This document shows positions 37,909-50,429 of a stretch of DNA of 64,000 bases, one piece after another. Positions within the stretch are counted from its first letter, which is position 1, and each line of letters starts with the position of its first letter. The stretch covers positions 2,200,001 to 2,264,000 of the forward strand of contig NC_059359.1 in the NCBI RefSeq assembly GCF_019703515.2, given 5' to 3'. The stretch comes from Myxocyprinus asiaticus (Eukaryota; Chordata; Actinopteri; Cypriniformes; Catostomidae). Below the pieces are notes generated by a model that saw nothing but the letters and a program-made list of their open reading frames with translations, did not search any database and was not told the origin of the DNA. Both the position numbers and the translations under genes were made by a program.

Positions 37909-39330
37909 CACAGATGATGGCGAGTAAATAATGTTTTGCACACTGCATGTTGTGCCTTCATTTATCTGTGTGTGTGTGTGTGTGTTCTGCATTGTGGCTG
38001 ATTTACATATTGTGTTTGACCAATAAAAAAGTGTATCTGTTTAGGTCGGTCAATTTTAACCGTGAACAGAAAAGCCACTTAGAAAACAACCACTTATAGT
38101 TATTAATTATAGTCCAAATATTTCAGTTTAGTTCAGACGGCAAGTGGTAGAAAAGTCATTGTCCCGCTCAGAAAACGAAACCATTTTTTATTATGTCGGA
38201 AAAAATTATTTCGGTCAAAAATGACCGAATAGAATGGTTAAGGACAAGTCAGTCCACTAGGCGGTCTTCTTGGGAACGCTCACAGGCAGCTATTTCTATG
38301 GATGCAAGCAGCATAAAAGTACAGCTCCTATCTACTTGAATGGGGAAAGACCATAATCTCCAAAACGGTTGGTCAAGTTTGCGATCAAATAGCATTTTTC
38401 AAATCAGCAGTAAAATCTGTAATATAAATTGTGCTTCTTTAGCTCAAGCAAAATCATGCAAAAAGAAGCTATTTTTCAGGCTGGTCCATCTCATGCTCAT
38501 CCTTAAGTTAACGGACAGGTGATGTCTCTGTCAAAAAGGTGATTGGTTTTTTTAACCTGTAAGGCGAGACGTCTCAATTGGGTGTCCCAATTTCTCCGTC
38601 TCAGCTAAACTGTCTCTGGGACACCTCAGGAGGGAAACTGAATTACGTAAATGTTTAAACAGAGAATGCAACACTGTTGGGCAGTTTGTAGACATTGAGT
38701 TTCAAAAGCAGGGTGGCCATGTTTGTTTGGAAGTCATGTGTCTTTCGAGGTATGAAAACCCCAGTGAGCTCATTACCACCCAACGCAACAGATGCATCAC
38801 AGAGCTGCTTGCAGGATCCGACCGCCTTCTGCATTTTAAAGGCTAACACATGGTAATTTACCCACACAGCCATCACCCACTGAGGCCCTTTTTAAGAAGA
38901 AATGTGTGGACCACATGTTCAACTAAGAGAAGGTTGGTTCCAATCCACAGTTCATTATTGTCTAACACTGCTAGATTTAACATGCTTTCAGCAAAAACTG
39001 GTTAAATGGGAACAAAGGCACCAAGTGTGTTGAAAGGGCATCTAAAGGCAAATCTGTGTCTTCTGATGACCTACATGTGGAAGGAGCGCGTGACAACTCT
39101 CAAGTATGTCTCAGAACGAGGTGTATCAGATCTCAGCATACAGCAGTACAAAAACAGCATCATGTAGCGTGCTGTTTGTTCCTGTTTCATGCAGAGCGGC
39201 TGCCAAACTTCTTCCAACTTTAAGATGTTGCCAGACTTTTTATGTGTGATAGAGTAACTGAAAGAGGCCTTAATGAAGAGATTCGTAATGAAGAGTCAGC
39301 CAACCAGAGTTATCATCATTGCTTAAAATT
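36571..39330. other. Non-genic interval
   Basis: Contains a piece near 37600-37690 shared with 48030 (ctttttcagccgtcttggtt), (TA)n at 37868-37891, (GT)n near 37972 and unassigned AT-rich sequence. No exon recognised, including for the missing nkd2 N terminus. Confidence 0.4.
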
Positions 39331-39337
39331 TAAGCTA

Positions 39338-39380
39338 AAATTATTAAATTATTTATTTAAAAACATCTTCATAAACTGAA

Positions 39381-39415
<35 letters not shown>

Positions 39416-40080
39416 CAATTCATGCAAAGTAAATGAAAAACTTGAAAATGTTTAAACACTTTTAAACCTTTTGGTTAAAATCTGCCATCATAATATAGTT
39501 GACTCTTGACAGAATGTATGCCAGTGTGGTTTGATCATGTTCACTTGTTCACCCAAGAGCTAAAACACAAATATTACAATGGTGAAAATCAACTTTGGAG
39601 GGTAGAAACCACAAAAATTATTCTAATTAAGAGGGTTTTGAACTAGGTGTTTCAACTTTTCCATGTAACATCTAGCCCCAGCCTCCCCTATCCTCATGTG
39701 ACCCCACGTCCACATGTGTGGACGTTGTATTTTGGCTTCACTTTACAAACGCATAATTTAAATGAATAAAAACCGACTGAATACTGTTCACAAGACTCTA
39801 GACTGTCATTTAAGGGTTAAACTTCTGGCGCACCGAGTCACGTGACACAACAACATGACGTTGATTGCCATGAAGCGCTTCTACGTGCGCAGAGCCAACA
39901 AAAGTGCCTCTGGTAAGAAATTTCTTTCTGTTTTTTAATTGAATCCTTGAACACTGAAAGAGTTGAGTCTCTAGTTTCATTTGATATGCCGCTTTAAAAA
40001 ATTCATATATTCTCAACATGTCAGCACGCTGATAAACATGACGTCCACATATGTGGAATTTGGGACATTATTCCATAAAA
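39338..40080. repeat. Direct duplication, copy 1 (with 43626-44460)
   Basis: About 700 bp aligned to 43626-44460 at roughly 95% identity by eye, including sequence outside the mini-ORF element. A (TAA)n run at 39378-39412 is within it. Copy 2 has an extra ~80-bp AT-rich insert near 43720-43800. Confidence 0.8.
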
Positions 40081-40830
40081 GTTGAAAAACATGTTACAGT
40101 AGTTATTTTGAATAACTTTAAGCATGTACACATCTGTCAGTCATTTCACTTCATTTTAATATACATTTTGTTATATTTTATTTTGTTATCACTGTACAAT
40201 ACGGTTCTATTCATTAACATTAATAAATGCATTCCTTTATTTACTGTACATTATCACATTGAGAATAAATGAGTTCATCCAAAAACTGATAAATGTGTCT
40301 TTCAGAGGCTTTATATGGAGTTAGGATGAAAACGAGGTGCATTTCAAACTGTTCTGAGACCAGTGCAGACAGACAGCACACTGGTGGTTAAGTCATTCAC
40401 TAAATAGGGAGCAAGGGAGCATCCTATAGCTCTCTATGCAGTTAAGTGCATTCACTCCTAAAATCTGATCAAAAGTTCAGTTTCAGGCTGCAGATGATGT
40501 TTGGATCACTCAACATGTTTGACAGACATGTGACAATGATAATCAGTACATAGATTCAGAATTTATAATGTATCATTTCATTTGAACATGGTTGGCAGTG
40601 ATTGGATGATGCTGGCCATTACTTTGAATCAGGATTAATTATGCTAACATGTCATGATACATAATAAACAATTTGATAAAAAAAGTCTGACTCTATAGCT
40701 TGGTATTATTATATTAAATTTCACAACTTAGTTCCGCTGTCCACATATGTGGACATCAATTTTTAAGAAAACTATTTGATATATAATTTGTTTTCATGTT
40801 TATTAGGTCCTACTAGTTACATATCAAAAA
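39700..40830 (+). mobile_element. Family Q element (two-exon mini-ORF), copy 1
   Basis: It carries near-palindromic gtccacatgtgtggac near the left end (39708) and gtccacatatgtggac near the right end (40741). Its interior aligns with 44060-44615 and 49321-50285. ATG at 39855 opens an exon followed by donor gtaaga (39914). An acceptor tgtctttcag precedes a second exon at 40306 that ends TAA at 40389-40391. A one-base insertion (five A's at 39900-39904) breaks the first exon frame in this copy. Confidence 0.55.
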
Positions 40831-40882
40831 GCGAAATGGAAAATGGACACAGCCGTCACGCTTGGGGCTCAGGAGGCTATAT

Positions 40883-40883
40883 A

Positions 40884-40947
<64 letters not shown>
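40883..40947. repeat. (TA)n microsatellite
   Basis: About 65 bp of near-perfect TA. Confidence 0.95.
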
Positions 40948-40953
<6 letters not shown>

Positions 40954-41179
40954 CACATTTATATGTAGGAATGCATGCCTAATTATATTATGTTTGTATT
41001 GATTAATATCAAACTAACAACCTCTATCTGCATTCTAAATATGAAGCAGGATATTCCCTGCTTAGTGTATAGGGAGCACTGCTTAGGGATCCTGTTGATT
41101 GGAACACAGCTAGTGTCACCGTGCCATCTGCACTAGTCACAGAAGGTCAAAGGGATTCCACCCCGGCGCAGAGAGACAT

Positions 41180-41520
41180 TTCACCCCGAGGTCAAACGTG
41201 AGGCACTCTGTTTTTTGGCAAGACTTGAAGCGCTACAGAAACCTCGTTGGACGAAGAGAAACAACAGCTGTAGAGGGGGTCTGTTCTTCCGTCTGCGTCA
41301 GAGGCCTGGCCAGCCGTTTGAAGCTCATCAGGTCCGTAAATCAGACAACATCTGCTAAACTTAACACAGGCTCCCTTTCTGCTAATCTCAACCTCTGCTT
41401 TGATTCAGACTGCTGGAATACCGATGGCCATCACACGCTGAGTGATCGACGCTTTCGGCTCGCCCATTACCGCTCTTATGAACTTCCTCTGAAAGTGTAA
41501 CGGACTGATAATTATCTGGA
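41180..41520. other. Single-copy GC-balanced island; candidate conserved non-coding element
   Basis: Not repeated in the window and clearly different in composition from its flanks. It has a 100-codon plus-strand frame (41198-41500) without recognised motifs or flanking splice sites in an agreed frame. Regulatory use is conjecture. Confidence 0.25.
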
Positions 41521-41639
41521 AGAGAAAACTAGGCTCATTACATCATACCCACCACAGAAGTCCGAAGCCTGCGGTGTTTTAGAAAGTGATCGGGACTGAT
41601 TATAGTTGGCATTTCTAACAACTAGCCAACTAACATCAG

Positions 41640-41870
41640 CTGTCATTAAACAAATAGTGACTTTTGTTTTGTGTTCCTGTAGCTCAACAGAAAGAGCATA
41701 GAACTGACAATGCCAATGTTATGGGTTCGATTCCCAGAAAACACATACACTGATACACTGTGTAGTAAAATGTATAGAGACACTTCAGTAGTCATTAGTT
41801 TTACAGTGTATAATGTATCTCAGTCACTTTGGATGAAAGCGTACATATGTCAAAATAATAAATGAAAAAG
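41640..41870 (+). mobile_element. tRNA-derived SINE with V-type tail
   Basis: A-box gtagctcaacagaaagagc, B-box gggttcgattccc, and a 3' part with cagtcactttggatgaaagc resembling the V domain. The tRNA-like head lacks a proper cloverleaf end, so it is a SINE rather than a tRNA gene. Confidence 0.75.
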
Positions 41871-42424
41871 TTTTGCCAATGTACCATCTGATATTGATCC
41901 TAACGGAAAGCAGTCGAGCATCATTCTGTTGCTATAGTTAAAGGGGATGTCAAAAGTACCGGTACTTCGGTCCCAAGTCGATACTAAAATAAAAAATATG
42001 TAACGATATCAGTGTTTGTGCAGTACCGGTAGTCCAGAAAAACAGAAAACGCAAAAGCCTTGACGTCAAAATAAAATGAAACAATTGCAACAGAAATATA
42101 CTACAACTGTATAATATAATGTAATATTTGCTGTAATAATAATAATTATTATATTTAAGCAATATCTCAAAAGCAAGAGAGCTGTACGTATTGAACAGAC
42201 GTTTTCAGTGTTTTCATTTATAATGTGATGTTCTGTTGTGCAGCACTTTATTTGATAAAAATACGACCAATTTTGTGTTTTAGATTATGCAGTAAAGATC
42301 TTTACTGAAGCACTTGATGATAAAATGCAATGGTATGTTGAAAAGTTATTTTCATTTGATTTAAATTTTATTAATTCATTTGATTTGATTTGAAACCTTT
42401 TTGATGATGAAATTTAATTAAACT

Positions 42425-42652
42425 TTAACCCTTGTGCGTCAATCAAAAAAAGTTACTCAGAGGTCCTTAGAGGACAAAAATGTCTACGTCAAAAAACTGC
42501 CATAATAATATTATATATTAATATTATTTTCCACTTTCAGTGAGTTAATTTTTTTAACCAACATCAGTCCTGATCATAACTGCCAAATATTCATTAATTT
42601 TCAGGATTTTAACCCTTTAAATGCCAGTTTGTTTACATAGTGCCACTGTTGT

Positions 42653-42725
<73 letters not shown>

Positions 42726-43141
42726 AAACACACTCTGACATCCATACCAACACACCCACACAATTTTAGCTGCATCATTTATTCAATTGTCCTGCAGTGC
42801 TCTATAATACAGCAAACAGAAAATAGGGGAAAAGCTTGTATTTGCTCCATAGGCTAAACATGAGAAAAATGGCGCCATCTGGTGGAAAATATTAAAATGT
42901 AAATTTTGATGCCAGAGCTCTAGAATGAAAGAATAATATAATAGAATTCATGATTTTATGCTTTAATGGCACTAGGATCAAATATTGCAGTTTTAATGGG
43001 TTTCAATGGGGACATTTTTATCCTGAAGGTCCTGAGTGTAACTATTTTGTGTACACAGTGTGTTATAGATGTATTATAGGAACTGAGGTTGAAATATCAA
43101 AATTCTCCAAAAAATACACACCTTTGGCAAAATTTACATTA
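42425..43141 (+). mobile_element. TTAA-flanked (piggyBac-like) nonautonomous element, copy 2
   Basis: TTAA-CCCTTGTGCGTC start; aligns with 1291-2235. A single (CA)n of about 64 bp (42659-42722) replaces the compound array of copy 1. CTCF-core-like site at 42871-42885. Confidence 0.6.
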
Positions 43142-43323
43142 CATTACTGACCTTGAGTAATCTAACAGAATGTTACAAATTACATTTTAAAAGTAACCCT
43201 TCATATTTTTTACTGTCATTGGTACCGACTACTGATATGTTTGTATTGTGAGAACACTAATAGTTACTAAAACAACTTGATCGCGAGTGTCTATTTGGCA
43301 GCAGGTAAAAAATATGCACTCAG

Positions 43324-43618
43324 GGGGTCTGGGTATCTCAGTGAGTATTGACGCTGACTATCACACCTGGAGTCGCGAGTTCGAATCCAGGGCGTGCTGA
43401 GTGACTCCAGCCAGGTCTCCTAAGCAACCAAATTGGCCCGGTTGCTAGGGAGTGTAGAGTCACATGGGGTAACCTCCTCGTGGTCGTGATTAGTGGTTCT
43501 CGCTCTCAGTGGGGCGTCGTGGTAAGTTGTGCGTGGATCGTGGAGAGTAGCATGAGCCTCCACATGCTGTGAGTCTCCGCGGTGTCATGCACAACGAGTC
43601 ACGTGATAAGATGCATGA
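43324..43618 (+). mobile_element. tRNA-derived SINE, 3' truncated
   Basis: Same family as 6990-7417; A-box ggtatctcagtgag and perfect B-box gttcgaatcc. Similarity stops at gataagatgc, exactly where the duplicated segment (43626) starts. Confidence 0.85.
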
Positions 43619-43625
43619 ATTGAAA

Positions 43626-44460
43626 TTATTAATTTTAAAACATCTTCATAAACTGAAAAAAAATATATAATAATAATAATAATGACAATTCATGCAAAAT
43701 AAATGAAAAACTTGAAAATTGTATAAAAAACAAAAATAATATATATTTTTTAAAAAAATAAAATTAAATTAAAAACTGAAATAAGACCCAGATCCAGACG
43801 TTCATGGAAAACACCTTTATCCTAAAAAACACTTTTAAACCTTTTGGTTAAAATCTGCCATCATAATATAGTTGACTCTTGACAGAATGTATGCCAGTGT
43901 GGTTTGATCATGTTCACTTGTTCACCCAAGAGCTAAAACACAAATATTACAATGGTGAAAATCAACTTTGGAGGGTAGAAACCACAAAAATTATTCTAAT
44001 TAAGAGGGTTTTGAACTAGGTGTTTCAACTTTTCCATGTAACATCTAGCCCCAGCCTCCCCTATCCTCATGTGACCCCACATCCACATGTGTGGACGTTG
44101 TCTTTTGGCTTCACTTTACGCAACGCATAATTTAAATGAATAAAAACAGACTGAATACTGTTCACAAGACTCTAGACTGTCATTTAAGGGTTAAACTTGT
44201 GCTGCACCAAGTCACGTGACACAACAACATGTCGTTGATTTACGTGAAGCGCTTCTACGTGCGCAGAGCCAACAAAAGTGCTTCTGGTAAGAAATCTCTT
44301 TATGTTTTTTAATTGAATCCTTGAACACTGAAAGAGTTGAGTCTCTAGTTTCATTTGATATGCCGCTTTAAAAAATTCATATATTCTCAACATGTCAGCA
44401 CGCTGATAAACATGACGTCCACATATGTGGAATTTGGGACATTATTCCATAAAAGGTTGA
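43626..44460. repeat. Direct duplication, copy 2 (with 39338-40080)
   Basis: See the first copy. Its left breakpoint coincides with the truncated end of the SINE at 43324-43618. Confidence 0.8.
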
Positions 44461-44615
44461 AACAAATGTTACAGCTGCACACTGGAGGTTAAGTCATTCA
44501 CTAAATAGGGAGCAAGGGAGCATCCTATAGCTTTCTATGCAGTTAAGTGCATTCACTCCTAAAATCTGATCAAAAGTTCAGTTTCAGGCTGCAGATGATG
44601 TTTGGATGTTTGGAA
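44060..44615 (+). mobile_element. Family Q element, copy 2 (internally deleted)
   Basis: The first mini-exon (ATG 44229 to 44286) is open for 19 codons and followed by gtaaga. The intron and the first half of exon 2 are deleted; similarity resumes at gcacactggaggttaagtca (44476) and ends near 44615. Confidence 0.5.
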
Positions 44616-45381
44616 GAAAGAATTGCAGGGTGAGCAAATGATGACATAATTCTCACTTTTGGGTGAACTATCCCTTTAATTTGGGGGCTCAGACACCCCC
44701 AAACCCTTTTGTAATTCGCACCAGAAATGTATGTACACGGCTGTCGATCTAAACCCTGAAACTTCCACCTCTTCTTCTCTAAAACCTCTAGCAGATGTTG
44801 AGCATTTTATGAGTGAACCCCTCCTCACATACTTGGACAACAAATATGTCACCATCAGCAGCAACCTTTCAAACAGTTTTTACAAGCGACTCATAAACGT
44901 GCACTGCTGCACACTTTCTGAGCTCTTCCGTGTGGTTTGTGTATAATATTTAAAGGTTAGTATGAACACAAAAGACACAGTTCAGAGAGATGGTGTGCTT
45001 TAAATGTTGTAAATCCTACAGTTATTCCAGATCGCCAAACTTGAGGTAGATTCAAATTGGTTGGGTTTTCCATGTGCTACACTAGTACATATTTTCTAAC
45101 TTTTAAGAGATGTATAAGGGTCATTCCTGTTGTACCATTTCAACTCTGTAACTCCTTAAGAAATTAATATGTTTGTGATGTAATTTAAAATGGCACTTCT
45201 ATAAAAGGGAACACCAGACTTTCAGGAATATGATCTGACCATTTCAGAAACTTCAACTTTATCAATTTTAACTTGATTATTTACACAATGGCAAGAAGAT
45301 GAACTGGATGGAAATAAATAAATAAACAAGATAAGTTCAGTTGACAGTAATTGTAGCATAATGTTGATTACCATAAAAACC
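44616..45381. other. Non-genic interval
   Basis: A gggtgaactatcccttta end lies at 44658-44678. The 71-codon frame at 44731-44946 has no recognised motif. Confidence 0.4.
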
Positions 45382-46660
45382 TTTAAGCTCTGAAGGTGTT
45401 TTTAAAGATTTCCTGTTTCAGTGGCATACCCAAAATTAAAGGCTTATAACTTGACAAAAAAACAAGTGGTTGGTTTCATTGTAACGAAAACTTTTCTGAT
45501 TTTTTTAATGATATAGATTATGATATATTCTGAAACTCTCAGCCTAAGAAACTGCTGAAAAATCACAAAATAAATTCAGCCAAAAGATTCTTATTTTTCT
45601 GATTTGACATAATATATCTCTGGGTGTAAGTAAGGAGGCTCCGAAAAAAGTTTGTTTTGTTACCAATCATGTCAGCTGTATCTGAGAAAAAAATTGTGTT
45701 GATACGACAAAGCAATCAAAAGTTATTACAAATATAATTTATCATAGTATCCAAAAATGTCTCCAAGCAAATAAAACATAATAATTGTACATAAGAACTA
45801 ATTACACATGCAAACACAACAATGACTAAAAGGTTTGCATAGCATGCAGACATGATTTTAGTAATGAGATTTCACTGAATGAGTTTCATTCTGTGTCATT
45901 TGAGTCATCATTGAGTCTGTTTCATGTATTTGGCGCCATCTCCTGGTGGCCATATGTAACAGTCAACAATCATATGTCTTCCTGCCAAAATATGGATGAT
46001 TTTTGCACCGATTTGAACCCAGTCCGATTGGTTTAGCATTCCATAACAGGACATAATTTACGATGACGTCATCTGAGCCAGGAAAGCTAATGTGTTTTCA
46101 GCCAGATTGCAAGATGCCAGATAGCCAGATGCTGTGTGCACACTGTGCTTTGTGTCAATTATCTAATGATCTTTGCATCCGATTTCCTTGTGTGTGGGCT
46201 TGTTTGAAAGATAATCACCTCCTCTAAGTAATGGCATGTGATGTTTTATTTTCTGTTTATTTTTCTTGATATCATAAGCAATTAAGCAACACCTGTTCAC
46301 AAGAAACATAAATGTCAAAGACATATATTTTGCTATTACTCACTATATTTTTGTCTGTGATTAAAACAGACAAAGGCTGGTTGTATTCTACTCTCTGAGA
46401 GCTTTCCAACAACATATGACACATGGATATTTGAAGAGCTTGATGTTTTAACCGATTACAAACTTGTTAATAAATGATCAAAACGGAACACTTCTGATTT
46501 GTCTGCAGATTTCAAAGCACTTGTCCAGTTTTGGTCATAATGCCTACATGCATTGGAAAGTAGAGCTTTTAAGCCTTCAAACGATACCTATTTTCTGTTG
46601 GTCAAGACTGTAGTTATTAATAATTTGAAAAAAACAAATTCTTGCAGGCCAGTCCGAACT
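45382..46660 (+). mobile_element. Family M MITE, copy C with an insertion
   Basis: Aligns with copies A, B and D. About 45960-46150 is extra sequence absent from the others. CTCF-core-like site at 45932-45946. Confidence 0.6.
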
Positions 46661-46661
46661 T

Positions 46662-46848
46662 AAAGGGTTGAACCCTTCAAAAATTGCCCCATTCACTTCC
46701 ATTGTAAGTGTCTCACTGTAACCTCGATTTAAAAAAAAAAAAAAATGTAAATTGGGATGAGTCAAAATAGTTTTTTATGGTAATCAACGTTATGCCACCA
46801 ATGATCTCGAATGAGCTTAACTTGTATGGAACCTGGAAAATTCCTTTA
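46662..46848. repeat. Dispersed repeat ending ATTCCTTTAA
   Basis: Shares gagcttaacttgtatggaac and attcctttaa with 54660-54760 and, in reverse, 58130-58250. Non-coding. Confidence 0.5.
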
Positions 46849-46979
46849 AGTTTGCACACACAACACACAACTGAGCGAATGTAAATTTGCATTTGAGAAA
46901 TTGTGGCACCAATTCCACCCGCAGATTAAACTCCCTTGAAGAGCCTGACCCGTATCCAGTGCGGAGAGCATCTGACATG

Positions 46980-47365
46980 TGAGTGTTATCTCTGTATCGA
47001 CACCCTCACCAGACCGGTTGGAGCGCTTGTCTGTCAACTCTTATGTCTGCGTTGTGCACGCGTTTACCGCCCCCTGAGCCGCGCGGTTGGCTGCAGACAT
47101 TCTTGACACTTATGCAAGAAAAGACTTCAATCCAAGCCGCACAGTTCCTCACAGTCGTGGCATTGGCCAGGGGTCACCTCCAGGTCAACAGTGGCCCTGC
47201 TCCTTGTTCAACCTAAAAATACACCTCTGGCCAACCACAGGAAGTAAAGGCGTCCTTACATCAGATGCAGTATGTCAAATGGAGCGATGTCAGTGGACGA
47301 CCGGTGTTAAGAGTTACATAATGCCTCGCCAAGATAGGAAACGAACAGGATCAAAACAATGACAT
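46980..47365. other. Single-copy GC-richer island
   Basis: Contains 77- and 91-codon overlapping frames but no recognised domain. Candidate non-coding element or unrecognised exon; undecided. Confidence 0.2.
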
Positions 47366-47429
47366 ACACAGCAGGAATATAAACGTAGAGACCAAAAGGA
47401 AGGAACACCAGATGATTGTATATCAGTAT

Positions 47430-47432
47430 ATT

Positions 47433-47460
<28 letters not shown>
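47430..47460. repeat. (TA)n microsatellite
   Basis: About 26 bp of TA. Confidence 0.85.
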
Positions 47461-47463
<3 letters not shown>

Positions 47464-48289
47464 CATTGTGTGGTGGCTTCCTGATATTCTAAAGGTGAAC
47501 TTTTATTTTGCTCCCCATCATTTACATCAGGGTTTCTTGAACCTTAGTGACCTTTAGGAGCCCAGATGTGGGTGTCTTCACTAGGGTTCTCCTGTTAGAA
47601 ATTCTACAGTGTATTTCATCCATGGCAAATCAAAAGGTCTCCTCCTTTCCTGTGTTTCCTGTTCTTTCCTGAAACACAGAACTGTGACAAGACTGACACA
47701 AAAACTCTAACAAAACCTAATGAGCTGCCTTGCTGTCTACTGCCTTTATAGGCAGCCACCTTCTAAGGTAGCATCAAAGCTCAAATGGAACCTCGTAAGT
47801 TTCAATGAAACAATCTGAAACATGCATTTTCACTCATAAATGTTTATGTATACTTTATATGTTGGTAAATACTGCTGGTTATTGTTTTGGTCCATGCATA
47901 TTCAAATGATTAAATATAATTCTGTGTTCATGTAGTGGAAAAACAGTGTGGAAAATATTATTTAACTAGAGTTCAAATGCATGACTTCTTGCATTAACAT
48001 TTTGAATATAATAGAGCATATCAGTGCCTGTCCACTTTTTCAGCCGTCTTGGTTCCGGAAGAATTTTTCCCATTCAGTTCATTCCATTGGGATATCATAA
48101 AACCCTTCATAAAAGAGTTATAAGCCTTGAATCAAACCAAGCATATCCGAAGTGAATCACAACATCACAAACTTTGATTTGAAGCAGAAAATTGTTAAAA
48201 AAATCAAAGAAACAAGACTGTGTACTCAACGTCTTTAATGAGGGAATGAACTGCAATCCCATGAAGCATTGCAAATGACGTAATTGAAT

Positions 48290-49140
48290 TAAAAACTATG
48301 CAAAATATCGGCTGCCGATATTTATCGGCCAATTATTGACCAAATTAAAACCATCAACATATCGGTATGTGACGAGGAGGAGGGCGTGGTCGGGCCGTGT
48401 ATCATGATACACGGCCGGCGCTGAATCAGCTAATCAGCGGGTGAGCGAGATAAAGGGGAGCCGGAGGCGCCAGTTCGAGGGAGAAAGAGACGCACGCAGC
48501 CATGTTGCATGTGTGTCTGTCTTTGTTTATGTTTGTTTTATGTTGAGTTTCTTATTAAACTCTGTTTACTGTTCAGCCGGTTCCCGCCTCCTCCTTGCCC
48601 GTCCTTTATCTGTTACACAGTAATAAGCATGAAAACACCGATATGAAAAACCGATGGTTTATTTATAAATAATTAGTAACACACTTTGTAAAAACTCTGT
48701 GAATTAAAATGCACAATCCAGAAATAATAATAGCCACAATATGCAAAAGGGTTGGCACTCTTAAGAACATGTAATATTTCATTTTGTTTCTGTCTCGTTG
48801 TCACGTTAATGCAGAAAAAACACCATAAACGGACGTGACAGTTGTGAAAGCGGCACTTATCTATAGACCACATGATGAGTAAAACCATCTAAAACAATCT
48901 GAAACCAACAGATTTTAACATCTGAGATATCGGAAATTATATACAGTATATTGAAAATTATAAATTGTTAAAACAGTGAAAAAGCTTTTGTACCCCTTTA
49001 TAATTTTTTTAACCATTCATAAGTAAAACAGTGATCTGATGACAAAATAAGCTTAGTGGAAAATATTGGTATCGCCTATAGATTTTGTTAAAATCTGTAT
49101 CGCATCAGCCAACATTTTTTTTATATCAGTGCATCCCTAT
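48290..49140. mobile_element. hAT-like remnant split by a solo LTR
   Basis: Words such as gccgatatttatcggccaat and the right end atcagtgcatcccta fit fish hAT elements with TAGGGATGCACCGAT ends. A clear left end is not visible. Confidence 0.45.
48368..48617 (+). mobile_element. Solo LTR, same family as 18274-19140
   Basis: Begins TGTGACGAGGAGGAGGGCG, contains cagccggttcccgcctcctc, and ends CTGTTACA. Flanks cggta (48363-48367) and cagta (48618-48622) match at 4 of 5 bases, consistent with a 5-bp target duplication. No internal region remains. Confidence 0.8.
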
Positions 49141-49320
49141 TTTTATTAATTAACTTTAACCGAGATTAATAAATGCTGTTAGTTAATAAATGCTCTAGTC
49201 CCGCCCCAAACTCATGCCATTGGTTGAGCCCATGTTGTTAAGTCTGGCCCAGTCAGGACGCTCAAATTCATTTCAATTCCTTTTGGGGCCACCATTGCAA
49301 TAAAAATAATGCACTTTACC

Positions 49321-50285
49321 TTAAACCTCGTGCGACCCCACTACACATGCGTGGAAGTTGTATTTTGACTTCGCTATACGCAACGCATAATTTAAATTCA
49401 TTTAAACCGACTGATCTCAGTTCAGGAGATTCTAGGCTGTTATTAAAGGGTTAAACGTACAGAGTCATGTGACAGAACAACATGGCGCAGACCACAGCAG
49501 AGTTTGTCTTTGGGAGAAATGCCAACAAAACTACATCTGGTAAGAAACCTAATTAAGTTTTTACATTGAAACCTGTTTGAGTCAAAAGATTAGAGTCTCT
49601 AGTTCCATCCGATATGCCATTTTTAAAATTTGAGCGATTTATCGTGAAACACCATGCTGATAAAAACACTATGTACACTAATGTGTACTTTTCATTAGAA
49701 ATCCGAAATGAACTGTGCATTATCACATTGAGAAAAATGTTTTGCTTTCAGAGTCTTTATATGGAGTTAGGATGAAAATAAGATGCATTTCGAACTGTTC
49801 TGAGACCAGTGCAGACAGACAGCACACTGGAGGTGAAGTCATTCACTAAATAGGGAGCAAGGGAGCATCCTATAGCTCTCTATGCAGTTAAGTGCATTCA
49901 CTCCTAAAATCTGATCAAAAGTTCAGTTTCAGGCTGCAGATGATGTTTGGATCACTCAACATGTTTGACAGACATGTGACAATGATAATCAGTACAAAGA
50001 TTCAGAATTTATAATGTATCATTTTATTTTAACATGGTTGGCAGTGATTGGATGATGCTGGACATTACTTTGTATCAGAATTAATTATGCTAATTTCTGA
50101 TGTAATGTCTGTAACATCTCAAAAACATGAATAATCAACACTCATGGAAACATAATAAATTTGATGAACAAAATCAGACTTAGTCCTGCTGTCCACATAT
50201 GTGGACATATATTATTAGGAAAACTATTTGCTCTAAAAATGTTTTTTTTTTTTTTTTTTTTTTGCATGTTTATTATAAGATTATA
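49321..50285 (+). mobile_element. Family Q element, copy 3 (both mini-exons open)
   Basis: Starts TTAAACCTCGTGCGACCCC, in the style of piggyBac-like termini. Exon 1 (49482-49539; 19 codons plus one base, followed by gtaaga) and exon 2 (49752-49849 after acceptor gctttcag) join in frame to 51 codons plus TAA. Exon 2 reads ESLYGVRMKIRCISNC and then SETSADRQHTGGEVIH. Right part contains gtccacatatgtggac (50190). A (T)n run is at 50241-50263. Confidence 0.55.
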
Positions 50286-50429
50286 ACGTGATGTTTGAGA
50301 AGAAACAGGAAAATTGAGAGCTTCACAGCCATGACATGGTGGTATGAAAATGGGGGTTAAAAGTTCAGATTTTATGATACAGTGATGTTTTTGAGTAGAT
50401 AGCATCAGTCAGACCCTTATCAACATGAA

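Noticed and set aside
39810..40019. 69-codon minus-strand frame conserved at 44184-44393
   Set aside because: Conservation is explained by the recent ~95% identical duplication; substitutions show no protein-level bias, and the more diverged copy at 49.3-49.6 kb lacks the frame.
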